Shown: positions 49,847-59,648 of the stretch, one piece after another
Numbering within the stretch: position 1 is the first letter of the stretch
Layout: every line of letters begins with the position of its first letter
DNA from: Enterobacter sp. RIT418
Lineage (GTDB): Bacteria > Pseudomonadota > Gammaproteobacteria > Enterobacterales > Enterobacteriaceae
Direction: 5' to 3'
Length of the DNA: 64,000 bases
Assembly (NCBI RefSeq): GCF_003057745.1
Contig: NZ_QBJD02000018.1
Location: 1-64,000, forward strand
Made by a program: the position numbers and the translations under genes
Notes under the pieces: generated by a model
The model's database searches: none
Seen by the model: only the letters and a program-made list of their open reading frames with translations
What the model was told of the DNA's origin: nothing

Positions 49847-50515
49847 TTAGTTGTGGTGTCGCACCGCGCGCAGAAATTCCTGGCGGGTATTCTGGCTCGA
49901 CTTAAACAGCCCACCCAGCGAGGTGGTAGTAGTGGCGCTGGTCGCATCGCGCACGCCGCGCGCCTTCACGCAGTAGTGCACCGCGTCGATAGAGACCGCC
50001 ACGTTGTTGGTGCCCAGCAGCGTTTGCAGCGCCGTCAGGATCTGCTGCGTCAGGCGCTCCTGCACCTGCGGACGCTGGGCGAAGAACTGCACGATGCGGT
50101 TAATTTTGGACAGGCCAATCACCGTATCTTTTGGAATGTAGGCCACGGTCGCTTTGCCGTCGATGGTGACGAAGTGGTGTTCACAGGTGCTGGTGAGCGT
50201 GATGTCGCGCACCGTGACCATCTCATCGACCTTCATCTTGTTTTCGATGACGGTGATTTTCGGGAAATTAGCGTAATCCAGGCCGGAGAAGATCTCATCG
50301 ACGTACATTTTCGCGATGCGATGCGGCGTCTCCATCAGGCTGTCGTCGCTCAGATCGAGATTCAGCAGCTGCATGATCTCGGTCATATGCCCGGCGATAA
50401 GGCGCTTGCGGGTTTCATTATCCAAATCCTGAACCGGCGGACGCAGCGGCGTTTCAAGACCGCGCGCAACCAGCGCTTCATGGACCAGGGCAGCTTCTTT
50501 ACTGAGTGATGACAT
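49847..50515 (-). CDS. folE: GTP cyclohydrolase I
   Basis: 222 residues from ATG 50515, E. coli length. Zinc and substrate motifs: [40 protein letters not shown] and [15 protein letters not shown]. First step of tetrahydrofolate synthesis, forming dihydroneopterin triphosphate from GTP. Confidence 0.97.
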   Translation of the reverse strand: MSSLSKEAALVHEALVARGLETPLRPPVQDLDNETRKRLIAGHMTEIMQLLNLDLSDDSLMETPHRIAKMYVDEIFSGLDYANFPKITVIENKMKVDEMVTVRDITLTSTCEHHFVTIDGKATVAYIPKDTVIGLSKINRIVQFFAQRPQVQERLTQQILTALQTLLGTNNVAVSIDAVHYCVKARGVRDATSATTTTSLGGLFKSSQNTRQEFLRAVRHHN

Positions 50516-50539
50516 TCTTTTCTCCTGCAGGTGTGGCGT

Positions 50540-50563
50540 CTTTTGCCCTCGTTGTGGCAAAAG
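50540..50563. promoter_or_regulatory. Inverted repeat in the folE leader
   Basis: CTTTTGCC and GGCAAAAG flank eight bases, centred about 36 bases upstream of the folE ATG. Could be an operator or a 5' mRNA hairpin; no regulator can be named. Confidence 0.4.
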
Positions 50564-50617
50564 TGTGCGCTCATTGTGCGTGAGGCGGCGCACATAATCC
50601 AGTATTCACGGCGATAA

Positions 50618-51766
50618 TTATTGCAATCGCTGCTGCCTTTCGGGCTGACGGTTCCAGACCAACGCCCCGCCGATAAACAGCGCGAGGCCAGCCAGACCCA
50701 GCGCCGGCTCCAGCCGGTGCGTGAGCCAGGTGGAGAGCGCGGAGGTCATTGGGCCAACCAGCTGCCCGATGGCGTAACCGGTGGTCAACAGCCCCGCCAT
50801 ATAGCGGGTATGCTCGGGCGCCAGCTCGCGGCCATACAGCAATGAAAGCTGCACGGCGCAGAGGAAACCGCCGCCGACCAGCAGCCCGCCGGTCAGCAAA
50901 CCGCCAATTCCAGGCAGCAGCCAGGCGGCCAACACGCCGATGCCCTGAAGCCAGAGCACGATCGCCAGCCTGCGGTTGGACGTTGAGGTATGCCGCAGCG
51001 CGATGCTCAGCGCAATCCCCAGCACGGCGGCGGCGCCGAAGAGCGGCCAGACGAACTGGGCAAAGAGGCTGCCGGGAAAACGGGCGACCGCCATCTGCGA
51101 TAAAAACGTGGCCGGAAGGATATAGCCAAACCCGGCCAGGCTGTAGCTCCACACCAGCCTTTTTAGGTCAGGCGTGAGGTGCAGCGGCTCGGGGGCCGTT
51201 CCCGGGCGATGTAGCTGGCCCGCCCGCGGCAGATAGCGCGCCACGACGGCGATCAGCACCAGCGCCAGCACGCCGTAGATTTGCCACGCGGCGCCGGCGG
51301 AGAGCGATCTGGCCTGAATATAGACCGCGAGCAGCCCGCTCAGGGCGATGCCTGCCCCCGGCCCGGCGAAGACCGCCGCGCTCAGCCCCGGCTTGCCCAG
51401 CTGCCCAAGGCGCTCGTTGGTCCAGGCGGCGATCAGCACCATCGACCAGCCGCTCATGCAGCCAATCACAAAGCGCAGAAGCCCGTGCACAACGGCGTTA
51501 TCCGCCGCCGCGGACAGCAGCGTCAGCGCGACGGCCCCGATAATGCCGAGCCACAGCCGCGCTTCGACAAAGCGATGGGCGCGCATGGCGTCCCAGGCGC
51601 CCGCCAGATAGCCAAGGTAGTTCATCGCGGCCACCAGGCCCGCGCTGGTCAGGGTGAGCTGCCCGGCGGCAATCATCAGTGGAACCTGAGGCGTAAAGGC
51701 AAATCGCCCTATCCCCATCGCCACCACCAGAACCACGAAGCCGCTCAGGGCAATACGCAACGCCAT
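50618..51766 (-). CDS. YbfB/YjiJ-family MFS transporter
   Basis: 382 residues with about 12 membrane helices. The start (LSGFVVLVVAMGIGRFAFTP) and PQVPLMIAAGQLTLTSAGLV match the YbfB/YjiJ MFS family; also ERLGQLGKPGLSAAVFAGPG. Substrate unknown. It sits between folE and yeiG, where E. coli has no gene, so it is an insertion relative to that map. No operon partner; yeiG is divergent. Confidence 0.82.
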   Translation of the reverse strand: MALRIALSGFVVLVVAMGIGRFAFTPQVPLMIAAGQLTLTSAGLVAAMNYLGYLAGAWDAMRAHRFVEARLWLGIIGAVALTLLSAAADNAVVHGLLRFVIGCMSGWSMVLIAAWTNERLGQLGKPGLSAAVFAGPGAGIALSGLLAVYIQARSLSAGAAWQIYGVLALVLIAVVARYLPRAGQLHRPGTAPEPLHLTPDLKRLVWSYSLAGFGYILPATFLSQMAVARFPGSLFAQFVWPLFGAAAVLGIALSIALRHTSTSNRRLAIVLWLQGIGVLAAWLLPGIGGLLTGGLLVGGGFLCAVQLSLLYGRELAPEHTRYMAGLLTTGYAIGQLVGPMTSALSTWLTHRLEPALGLAGLALFIGGALVWNRQPERQQRLQ

Positions 51767-51903
51767 GACCTTTCCAATTGTTAAAAATAAGTTAACTGAT
51801 GATGCAACATCCTTGCGCCCGACGAAAGTGAAAGTTACTCACAGGCCAATGAAAACTCTGTATTATTGATTTAACAAATAGTCATCCGTAAAAGGAGCCC
51901 TGC

Positions 51904-52737
51904 ATGGAACTGCTCGAAGAGCACCGTTGTTTTGAAGGACGACAGCAGCGCTGGCGCCACGACTCCAGCACGCTTAACTGTGCCATGACGTTCAGCATTT
52001 TCCTGCCGCCTGAAGCCGGAGCGAAGCCGCCCGTCCTGTACTGGCTGTCAGGCCTGACCTGCAACGACGAAAATTTCACCACCAAGGCGGGCGCGCAGCG
52101 CATCGCGGCCGAGCTGGGCATCGCGCTGGTGATGCCGGATACCAGCCCGCGCGGTGACGACGTTGCCGACGACGCCGGTTACGACCTTGGAAAAGGCGCC
52201 GGTTTTTACCTCAACGCCAGCCAGCAGCCGTGGGCGACGCATTACCGCATGTATGACTACGTCCGTGACGAACTGCCTGCGCTGGTTCAGGCCGAGTTTA
52301 ACGTGGGCGATCGCTGCGCCATCAGCGGGCACTCGATGGGCGGACACGGGGCGCTGATCCTGGCCTTGAAAAATCCGGGGAAATTTACCAGCGTATCGGC
52401 TTTTGCGCCGATCGTGAACCCGACGCAGGTGCCGTGGGGGCAAAAGGCATTCACAAACTATCTGGGTGAAGACACAGAAAAATGGCGGGAATGGGACAGC
52501 TGCGCGCTGATGCTGGCCAGCCGTGAAGACGATGCAATCCCAACGCTTATCGACCAGGGCGATGCGGATCAGTTCCTCGCCGCGCAGCTTCAGCCCGCGG
52601 TGCTTGCCGAAGCCGCGCGCCAGAAAAACTGGCCGCTGACGCTGCGCATCCAGCCGGGATACGATCACAGCTACTTTTTCATCGCCTCGTTTATTGAGGA
52701 TCATCTCCGCTTCCACGCGGCGCATTTGCTGCGGTAA
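51904..52737 (+). CDS. yeiG: S-formylglutathione hydrolase YeiG
   Basis: 277 residues. Esterase D-type alpha/beta hydrolase: nucleophile in [12 protein letters not shown], oxyanion region [13 protein letters not shown], acid/His region [10 protein letters not shown] and [13 protein letters not shown]. Hydrolyses S-formylglutathione in formaldehyde detoxification. AGGAG upstream of ATG 51904. Confidence 0.95.
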   Translation: MELLEEHRCFEGRQQRWRHDSSTLNCAMTFSIFLPPEAGAKPPVLYWLSGLTCNDENFTTKAGAQRIAAELGIALVMPDTSPRGDDVADDAGYDLGKGAGFYLNASQQPWATHYRMYDYVRDELPALVQAEFNVGDRCAISGHSMGGHGALILALKNPGKFTSVSAFAPIVNPTQVPWGQKAFTNYLGEDTEKWREWDSCALMLASREDDAIPTLIDQGDADQFLAAQLQPAVLAEAARQKNWPLTLRIQPGYDHSYFFIASFIEDHLRFHAAHLLR

Positions 52738-52740
52738 GTG

Positions 52741-52830
52741 CGGCGGGTCTCGCCCGGTGGCGCTTCGCTTACCGGGCCTACAAATTTGTGCTATTGAGTA
52801 GGCCGGGTAAGGCGAAGCCGCCGCCCGGCA
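52741..52830. repeat. BIME: two opposed REP units between yeiG and cirA
   Basis: CGCCCGGTGGCGCTTCGCTT and, about 50 bases on, its inverse GCCGGGTAAGGCGAAGC; lies between convergent genes. Confidence 0.85.
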
Positions 52831-52840
52831 CATTACGCAA

Positions 52841-54811
52841 TCAGAACTTATAATCCACGCCCACGAAGTAGCGGCGGCCGTCTTCGGTATAGCTGTAGTC
52901 ATCGCGGCTGAGATCTTTATCCAGCAGGTTCTGCACGCCGGCGCGCAGCTTCACGCTTTTTGTTGCCTGCCACGCCGCGCCCGTATTCCAGACTACGTAG
53001 CCGCCCGGCGTCGCCGCACCGGAGGTCACCGCGCGTTTCTCACCGGTGTAGTTTCCCTGAACGTAGAACGACCAGTCCTGCGTCGCCTGCCAGTCTACGG
53101 TGCCGTTCGCCGTGTGGAACGGCAGCTCGGACAGCGGCTTGTTCCCGCCGTTGCTGATGTCGCGACCGTCGTTGTAGGTGTAGTTCAGCGTCACCTTCCA
53201 GTCTTCGGCAACCGGGAACTTCAGCTCGGTTTCCACCCCGCGGATGCGCGCCTTATTGACGTTGTAATAGCGGAAGATAGGTTCCCCGTCGGCGTTCAGG
53301 CCCACGTAGTTCGGGTAGCCTTTTGCCTGATCGACGCTCGCCGTGCGGTTGACGCTGATACGATCATCCACGTTGTTCTGGAAGGTAGTGATGCTGGCCT
53401 GTACGCCCTCTAACCAGCCCTCTTCGCCGCTGTAGTAGAGGCCAAACTCGAAGCTTTCGCTGGTTTCCGGCTTCAGGTCCGGGTTACCGACAATTTGACA
53501 GGCGCCGCGGCAGGAGTTGGACACCCAGTCCGGGCTAAGCTGCAGCAGCGACGGCGCTTTAAACGCGGTTGCCCAGCCTCCTTTCACCGTCACGGTATCC
53601 GTCGCGTTATACACCAGGTAAGCACGCGGGCTCCAGTGGTCGCCGTAGGTTTCATGGTCATCCATGCGGATGCCGGTGGTCAGCGCCAGCGGTTCAAAGA
53701 TACGCCACTCATCTTCCAGGAACAGCGCGTACTGGCTTGCTGACGTATTGCTGCTGGAGCCACCCGTCATGTTTATAGGGTCTTTCAGCTTGTCGTGACG
53801 CCATTCGCCGCCGAACGTCAGCATCTGGTTGATTTCGCCCAGCGGCAGCACGTATTTGCCATCAACGGCGTTGCTCTCGGAGGTGATAGCGCTGCTGTTG
53901 CCGGGGTTTTTGTTATCCACTTTTTCGCCGTAGAACTTCAGCTCGCTGTTGCCTACGCCCCAGCGGCCATTGTGGCTCAGGGAATAGTTCTGACGCTCAA
54001 GGCGGTTTTTATCAAGAGAATCCGAATCGCGATCCTGACGGTCAAAGCCGTAGCCCGCGGTGAAGTCGTGGTCTTCCGTCGGCGTCCACGCAAACTCTAC
54101 GTTCGCATCGCGGCTGGTAAAACCTTCGATGCGCGGCGTTTGGCCGCTGGCGTCGCTGGATGATTTTTGCTGGTCGTCTTTTTCACGCTTTGAGACGCTG
54201 CCGTAGGCCTTCAGCCCCAGCACGCCGTCCACCAGCGGTCCGCTGGTAAAGAACTGGCCGCTATGGGTGTCGCCGCGATCGCGATGCTCCTGAATCGTGC
54301 TGTCGGCGCTCAGGGCTCCCGTCCACTTCTGGCCGATTTTTTTGGTGATGATGTTCACCACGCCGCCCAGGGCGTCGGAACCGTAGAGGGAGGACATGGG
54401 TCCGCGAACCACTTCGATGCGCTCGATCGCATCCACCGGCACCCAGTTCAGGTCAAAATCGTTATGGCGAAACACGGCGTTACGCGAGCTTACGCGTTTG
54501 CCATCGACCAGAATCAGCGTATAGCTGCTGTCCAGACCGCGAATACTTACCCCTTTTCGGTTGTCCCCTTCGTTCGTCAGCTGTACGCCGGGCACGTCCC
54601 GCAACACATCTTTGAGGTTCTGAACGGGCTTACGATGCAAATCTTCCTGAGTAATGACGCTAATACTCGCCGGTGCATCCTTCAGGTTTTGCTCGGTAGC
54701 CGCTGCCGTTACAACCATTGTGTCGCCGGATTCTGCTGCGATGACAGGCAGAGCGAGGGACATTGCAGACGCGCAGAGTCCTCCCCTGACGATGGGATTC
54801 AACCTAAACAT
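52841..54811 (-). CDS. cirA: TonB-dependent catecholate siderophore receptor CirA
   Basis: 656 residues. Signal peptide to VIAA; TonB box just after it ([11 protein letters not shown]). Plug domain with [20 protein letters not shown] and [20 protein letters not shown]; the rest is a 22-strand barrel ending in Phe (GVDYKF). Imports dihydroxybenzoyl-serine type iron chelates and, in Enterobacter, is a route for cefiderocol-type drugs. Fur box upstream. Confidence 0.96.
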   Translation of the reverse strand: MFRLNPIVRGGLCASAMSLALPVIAAESGDTMVVTAAATEQNLKDAPASISVITQEDLHRKPVQNLKDVLRDVPGVQLTNEGDNRKGVSIRGLDSSYTLILVDGKRVSSRNAVFRHNDFDLNWVPVDAIERIEVVRGPMSSLYGSDALGGVVNIITKKIGQKWTGALSADSTIQEHRDRGDTHSGQFFTSGPLVDGVLGLKAYGSVSKREKDDQQKSSSDASGQTPRIEGFTSRDANVEFAWTPTEDHDFTAGYGFDRQDRDSDSLDKNRLERQNYSLSHNGRWGVGNSELKFYGEKVDNKNPGNSSAITSESNAVDGKYVLPLGEINQMLTFGGEWRHDKLKDPINMTGGSSSNTSASQYALFLEDEWRIFEPLALTTGIRMDDHETYGDHWSPRAYLVYNATDTVTVKGGWATAFKAPSLLQLSPDWVSNSCRGACQIVGNPDLKPETSESFEFGLYYSGEEGWLEGVQASITTFQNNVDDRISVNRTASVDQAKGYPNYVGLNADGEPIFRYYNVNKARIRGVETELKFPVAEDWKVTLNYTYNDGRDISNGGNKPLSELPFHTANGTVDWQATQDWSFYVQGNYTGEKRAVTSGAATPGGYVVWNTGAAWQATKSVKLRAGVQNLLDKDLSRDDYSYTEDGRRYFVGVDYKF

Positions 54812-54931
54812 TCCATTTCTCCATGAGGTAAATACAGCTAAATCAAATCATTACTGCTCACAGTGCTTTGCACCCCGCCCGCTTCTTCGGCAGGTCGGTC
54901 ATCTTCTACAAATTTTCGTAACGATAAAGCA

Positions 54932-54950
54932 AACGATAACTATTATCAAT
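54932..54950 (-). promoter_or_regulatory. Fur box upstream of cirA
   Basis: AACGATAACTATTATCAAT, read on the cirA strand as ATTGATAATAGTTATCGTT, is a good 19-base match to the Fur consensus. It lies about 120 bases upstream of the ATG, so cirA should be induced by iron shortage. Confidence 0.8.
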
Positions 54951-54992
54951 TGAATTGTTAAAAAATATATCTGCACTGCACAGTGTGGAGAC

Positions 54993-55020
54993 AAAAAAAA
55001 GCCCGCTCAAATGAGCGGGC
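54993..55020 (-). terminator. Terminator of lysP
   Basis: GCCCGCTCA and TGAGCGGGC with a run of eight Us on the lysP strand. Confidence 0.85.
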
Positions 55021-55040
55021 CAGAAAGAGAGGAAGTGCGG

Positions 55041-56510
55041 TTATTGTTTAAATCGTTTCGGAAATTCCATTTCGCTGTAACGAACGAAGTGCGTGCCTTT
55101 CACCAGCTTGTAGCCAAACCAGATGACGAGGAACAGCGGAATACCGATGTAGGTCGCCATCACGCCGCCCCAGTCGATGGTGTCAGACAGGAAGGCCTCG
55201 TAGTTCTGCCCCAAAGTAATAATCAGACACAGAACGAAGGCAAAAATCGGCCCCAGCGGGAAGAACCCGGAGCGGTACGGCAGGTTGTTAATATCATGGC
55301 CCTGCTTCACGTAGCCGCGGCGGAAGCGATAATGGCTGATGGCAATCCCAAGCCAGGCGATAAAGCCCGTCATGCCCGAGGTGTTCAGCAGCCACAGGTA
55401 TACCGTCTGGTTGCCGAACATGGAGGTCAGGAAACACAGGCCCGCGATGACGGTCGTGGCGTACAGCGCGTTGCGCGGCACCCCGCCGCGAGACAGCCTG
55501 GCGAAAATACGCGGCGCTTTACCGTCGCAGGCCAGGGTGTACAGCATGCGGGTTGAGGCGTACATGCCTGAGTTACCCGCAGACAGCACCGCCGTCAGGA
55601 TAACCGCATTCATGACCGCCGCCGCAGACAGCAGGCCGGCGTGCTGGAACACCAGCGTGAACGGGCTAACGCTGATGTCCTTCACATCGTTGCGCAGCAG
55701 GCTTGGGTCGGTATAAGGGATGATCAGGCTGATGATCAGAATAGCGAACACGTAGAACAGCAGGATACGCCAGAACACCTGACGCACCGCGCGCGGGATA
55801 TTCTTCTCTGGATTTTCAGATTCACCGGCCGCGATGCCGATAAGCTCGGTGCCCTGGAAGGAGAAGCCGACGATCATCGCCACGCCAATCATCGCCGAGA
55901 AGCCCCCGGCAAACGGCGCATCGTCAATCGTCCAGTTGCTCCATCCCGCAGGTTCAGCGCCTTTGAAAATACCAACGATCATCGCCACACCGACCACGAT
56001 AAAGATGATGACGGTTGCCACTTTTATCAAAGAGAACCAGTATTCCGCCTCGCCAAAACCGCGCACGGAGATGTAGTTGAGCAGGAAGATCACGGCGAGG
56101 AACAGCGCGCTCCAGATCCAGCCTGGCGTATCCGGGAACCACCAGGTCATTACCAGCTGCGCGGCAACCAGGTCAACGGCAATCGTTACCGCCCAGTTAT
56201 ACCAGTAGTTCCAGCCCAGCGCGAAGCCGAAGCCTTCCTCAACGTATTTTTGACCATAGGTCGAGAACGAACCGGACACCGGCATATACGCCGCCAGCTC
56301 ACCCAGGCTGGTCATCAGGAAGTACACCATCAGGCCAATCAGGATATAGGAAAAGAGTGCCCCGCCCGGGCCTGCTGCCGAAATTGTTGCGCCAGAGGCA
56401 ACAAAAAGACCTGTACCGATCGATCCGCCAATGGCGATCATCGTCAGGTGACGCGCCTTCAGTGCGCGACGTAGCGCGGGCGCTTCTGTGGTTTTAGTTT
56501 CTGAAACCAT
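55041..56510 (-). CDS. lysP: Lysine-specific permease LysP
   Basis: 489 residues from ATG 56510, E. coli length. APC-family transporter with 12 helices; ALKARHLTMIAIGGSIGTGL and FVASGATISAAGPGGALFSY near the N-terminus, FQGTELIGIAAGESENPEKN in the middle. Imports lysine with protons and, in E. coli, also restrains the CadC sensor. Single gene. Confidence 0.97.
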   Translation of the reverse strand: MVSETKTTEAPALRRALKARHLTMIAIGGSIGTGLFVASGATISAAGPGGALFSYILIGLMVYFLMTSLGELAAYMPVSGSFSTYGQKYVEEGFGFALGWNYWYNWAVTIAVDLVAAQLVMTWWFPDTPGWIWSALFLAVIFLLNYISVRGFGEAEYWFSLIKVATVIIFIVVGVAMIVGIFKGAEPAGWSNWTIDDAPFAGGFSAMIGVAMIVGFSFQGTELIGIAAGESENPEKNIPRAVRQVFWRILLFYVFAILIISLIIPYTDPSLLRNDVKDISVSPFTLVFQHAGLLSAAAVMNAVILTAVLSAGNSGMYASTRMLYTLACDGKAPRIFARLSRGGVPRNALYATTVIAGLCFLTSMFGNQTVYLWLLNTSGMTGFIAWLGIAISHYRFRRGYVKQGHDINNLPYRSGFFPLGPIFAFVLCLIITLGQNYEAFLSDTIDWGGVMATYIGIPLFLVIWFGYKLVKGTHFVRYSEMEFPKRFKQ

Positions 56511-56629
56511 GTGAAAATGCTGTCCATTCAATAAATGAGGCGCGATTGTAGCAGACGATCCGCGTTCCTTCCGGCAGAAATGCACTGTTATAAGAGAGCT
56601 TCATGACTCGGCCAGGATTATAAGTAAAC

Positions 56630-56665
56630 CCCTCACCCTGACCCTCTCCCCTGTGGGAAGAGGGG
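56630..56665. repeat. Intergenic palindromic repeat, copy C
   Basis: CCCTCACCCTGACCCTCTCC followed by CCTGTGGGAAGAGGGG; same family as the copies at 22270 and 35170. Immediately past the yeiE stop. Confidence 0.75.
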
Positions 56666-56670
56666 CGCCT

Positions 56671-57537
56671 TTACATCTCGCAGTAGCGCAGAAAACGCTG
56701 CAGCGAGCTGGAAAGGTGTTTCTGACGATGGTGGATGCACCACAGCGTGCGCACCAGCTTCGGCAGCGGCACCGGAATTTCAACCAGCGTTCCGCTTTCC
56801 AGCTGTTCAGCAATCACGCGGCGCGAAAGGCAGCTGATGCCCAGACCGTGGCGAACGGCGTGCTTGATCGCCTCCGAGTTGCCAAGCTCCATGCCCAGCT
56901 GGAACTGCGGCAGATGGGACAGCAGCAGGTAATCGACGATTTCTCGCGTGCCGGAGCCCTGTTCGCGCAGGATCCACTGGGCCTGCGCCAGCCGCTCCAG
57001 CGTCACCTCGCCCTGTAATAGGGAGGAGGCCGGAGAGGCAAACACCACCAGCTCGTCCTCCAGCCACGGCTCCGCGATGATATCGACGTTATGGCACGGC
57101 CCTTCAATGAGGCCAATATCCACGCGGAAATCGATCACCGCGTTGATCACGTCCTGGCTGTTGCCGACGCTCATCTCCAGCGGCAGGGTCGGAAAATCCC
57201 GGCGGTAGCGGGCAATCACTTCCGGCAGGATGTAGTTGCCGATAGTGCTGCTGGCGAAAACGCGGATCGCGCCGTTGTCTTCCCGGAACAGCTGCTCAAT
57301 TTCAATCGCCTGTTCAAGGAGCGCCAGCGCGCGCGGATAAAGCAGGCGGCCATGTTCGTTAACCACGAGCCGCTTCCCTACCCTGTCGAAAAGCTGAACC
57401 CCCAGCTGGCCTTCCAGATCGGTCAGCGCGGCGCTCACCGCAGACTGCGAAAGAGCCAGCATCTGGGATGCCTGGGTGGTCGACCCGCTCTTCAGCACTT
57501 CGGCGAACACTTCCAGCTGACGCAATGTAATGTGCAT
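56671..57537 (-). CDS. yeiE: LysR-family regulator YeiE
   Basis: 288 residues. N-terminal helix-turn-helix ([40 protein letters not shown]) and a CysB-like effector domain starting near 90 ([20 protein letters not shown]). Orthologue of E. coli YeiE, linked to sulfite defence and to flagellar and iron control in relatives. Divergent from yeiH across a perfect palindrome. Confidence 0.94.
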   Translation of the reverse strand: MHITLRQLEVFAEVLKSGSTTQASQMLALSQSAVSAALTDLEGQLGVQLFDRVGKRLVVNEHGRLLYPRALALLEQAIEIEQLFREDNGAIRVFASSTIGNYILPEVIARYRRDFPTLPLEMSVGNSQDVINAVIDFRVDIGLIEGPCHNVDIIAEPWLEDELVVFASPASSLLQGEVTLERLAQAQWILREQGSGTREIVDYLLLSHLPQFQLGMELGNSEAIKHAVRHGLGISCLSRRVIAEQLESGTLVEIPVPLPKLVRTLWCIHHRQKHLSSSLQRFLRYCEM

Positions 57538-57558
57538 GGTTGCTTACCACTTATAAAG

Positions 57559-57582
57559 ATTGATTATAAATATATAATCAAT
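57559..57582. promoter_or_regulatory. Perfect palindrome between yeiE and yeiH
   Basis: ATTGATTATA (57559-57568), spacer AATA, then TATAATCAAT (57573-57582): a perfect 10-base inverted repeat. It lies 22 bases upstream of yeiE and 53 upstream of yeiH. LysR regulators bind such dyads in shared promoter regions, so this is the likely YeiE operator (inference). Confidence 0.7.
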
Positions 57583-57634
57583 TTTATTTTTAAACCAGCG
57601 CGACGTAACCTTTAGCCAGACAAAGGAGAAGGTT

Positions 57635-58681
57635 ATGTCAGAAATCACCTTACAGCATCATCGAACAGTATGGCACTTCGTGCCGGGGCTTGCGCTCAGC
57701 GCCGTCGTAACGGGCGTCGCGCTCTGGGCCGGCAGCATTCCGGCCATCGCCGGAGCCGGGTTTAGCGCCCTCACCCTGGCCATTTTATTGGGTATGGTCG
57801 TCGGCAATACCGTCTACCCTAAGCTCTGGAAAGCCTGCGACGGCGGCGTGATCTTCGCCAAGCAGCACCTGCTGCGCCTCGGGATTATTCTTTACGGCTT
57901 TCGCCTGACGTTTTCGCAAATTGCGGACGTCGGCGTCAGCGGTATCGCGATCGACGTCCTCACGCTGACCAGCACCTTTTTACTGGCGTGCTTTATCGGC
58001 CAGAAGGTGTTCGGGCTGGATAAACAGACAAGCTGGCTGATCGGCGCGGGCAGCAGCATCTGCGGCGCGGCCGCGGTGCTGGCCACCGAGCCGGTCGTAA
58101 AGGCCGAATCCAGCAAGGTGACCGTGGCGGTTGCGACGGTGGTGATCTTCGGTACGCTGGCAATCTTCCTGTACCCTGCGATGTATCCGCTGGTCGCGCA
58201 CTGGTTCAGCCCGGAAACCTACGGGATCTACATCGGCTCAACCATGCACGAAGTGGCGCAGGTGGTCGCGGCGGGACACGCCATTAACCCGGAAGCGGAA
58301 AACGCGGCGGTGATTGCGAAAATGCTGCGCGTCATGATGCTTGCACCGTTCCTGATTATCCTGGCCGCGCGGGTAAAACAGCTGGCCCCGGCGGGAAGCG
58401 GCCAGAAGAGCAAAATCACCATTCCCTGGTTTGCGATTCTGTTTATCGTGGTCGCGGTGTTTAACTCCTTCCACCTGCTGCCAAAAGCGGTTGTGGATAT
58501 GCTGGTGACGCTGGATACCGTGCTGCTGGCAATGGCCATGGCGGCGCTCGGGGTAACCACCCACGTCAGCGCGCTGAAAAAAGCCGGGGCGAAACCGCTG
58601 CTGATGGCGCTGGTGCTCTTCGTGTGGCTTATCGTCGGCGGTGGCGCAATCAACCTCGCGGTTCACAGCCTGATGGCATAA
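57635..58681 (+). CDS. yeiH: UPF0324 membrane protein YeiH
   Basis: 348 residues with about ten helices. Family marks: AKQHLLRLGIILYGFRLTFS, TSWLIGAGSSICGAAAVLAT, GSTMHEVAQVVAAGHAINPE. A putative sulfate/sulfite exporter in recent work on the YeiE regulon, but transport has not been shown by anything visible here. AAGGAG before the ATG. Confidence 0.94.
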   Translation: MSEITLQHHRTVWHFVPGLALSAVVTGVALWAGSIPAIAGAGFSALTLAILLGMVVGNTVYPKLWKACDGGVIFAKQHLLRLGIILYGFRLTFSQIADVGVSGIAIDVLTLTSTFLLACFIGQKVFGLDKQTSWLIGAGSSICGAAAVLATEPVVKAESSKVTVAVATVVIFGTLAIFLYPAMYPLVAHWFSPETYGIYIGSTMHEVAQVVAAGHAINPEAENAAVIAKMLRVMMLAPFLIILAARVKQLAPAGSGQKSKITIPWFAILFIVVAVFNSFHLLPKAVVDMLVTLDTVLLAMAMAALGVTTHVSALKKAGAKPLLMALVLFVWLIVGGGAINLAVHSLMA

Positions 58682-58745
58682 ACCACTACGTCCTCCTCCT
58701 GTTAACCCGCTATCATAAGCATTTCGGGTTAACAGGAGTCCCTTT

Positions 58746-59603
58746 ATGAAATATGTTGGAGCGCACGTTAGCGCTGCCGGTGGCCTCGCGAATGCCGCCA
58801 TTCGCGCCGCCGAAATCGAGGCGACCGCATTCGCCCTGTTCACCAAAAACCAGCGCCAGTGGCGCGCCGCCCCCCTCACGGCTGAAATCATCGACGATTT
58901 CAAGGCCGCCTGCGAAAAGTACGGCTACGGGCCAGGCCAAATTCTCCCCCACGACAGCTACCTGATTAACCTCGGACATCCGGTTGAAGAGGCGCTGGAG
59001 AAATCCCGCGAGGCGTTTCTCGATGAGGTGCAGCGCTGCGAACAGCTTGGGCTGACGCTGCTGAACTTCCACCCTGGCAGCCACCTGATGCAGATTGACG
59101 AAGACGCCTGCCTGGCGCGCATTGCCGAGTCCATTAACATCACGCTGGATAAAACCCAGGGCGTAACGGCGGTGATTGAAAATACCGCCGGCCAGGGCAG
59201 CAACCTCGGCTTTAGGTTCGAGCACCTGGCGGCCATCATCGACGGCGTTGAGGATAAATCCCGCGTGGGCGTATGCATTGATACCTGCCACGCGTTTGCG
59301 GCGGGGTATGACCTGCGCACCGCCGAAGCCACGAAAAACACCTTCGACGAGTTTGAACGTATCGTCGGCTTCCAGTACCTGCGCGGCATGCACCTGAACG
59401 ATGCGAAAAGCGCGTTCGGCAGCCGCGTCGACCGCCATCACAGCCTGGGCGAAGGGAACATTGGCCACGACGCGTTCCGCGTTATCATGCAGGACGCTCG
59501 CTTCGACGGCATTCCGATGGTGCTGGAAACCATCAATCCGGATATCTGGGCAGAAGAGATTGCCTGGCTGAAGGCGCAGCAAACCGCCGAACAGGCGGCA
59601 TAA
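58746..59603 (+). CDS. nfo: Endonuclease IV
   Basis: 285 residues, E. coli length. AP endonuclease family 2: [20 protein letters not shown] start, metal ligands in [59 protein letters not shown] part, and [10 protein letters not shown]. Repairs abasic sites and 3' blocks; a SoxRS target in E. coli. AGGAG before the ATG. Confidence 0.97.
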   Translation: MKYVGAHVSAAGGLANAAIRAAEIEATAFALFTKNQRQWRAAPLTAEIIDDFKAACEKYGYGPGQILPHDSYLINLGHPVEEALEKSREAFLDEVQRCEQLGLTLLNFHPGSHLMQIDEDACLARIAESINITLDKTQGVTAVIENTAGQGSNLGFRFEHLAAIIDGVEDKSRVGVCIDTCHAFAAGYDLRTAEATKNTFDEFERIVGFQYLRGMHLNDAKSAFGSRVDRHHSLGEGNIGHDAFRVIMQDARFDGIPMVLETINPDIWAEEIAWLKAQQTAEQAA

Positions 59604-59636
59604 AAAAAGCCGGGTGCTAAGCAACCCGGCTTTTTT
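59603..59636. terminator. Bidirectional terminator between nfo and fruA
   Basis: GCCGGGT and ACCCGGC with GC/GC pairs near the loop, flanked by A7 and T6 runs; begins at the nfo stop. Confidence 0.9.
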
Positions 59637-59648
59637 ATTGCGTTTCGC

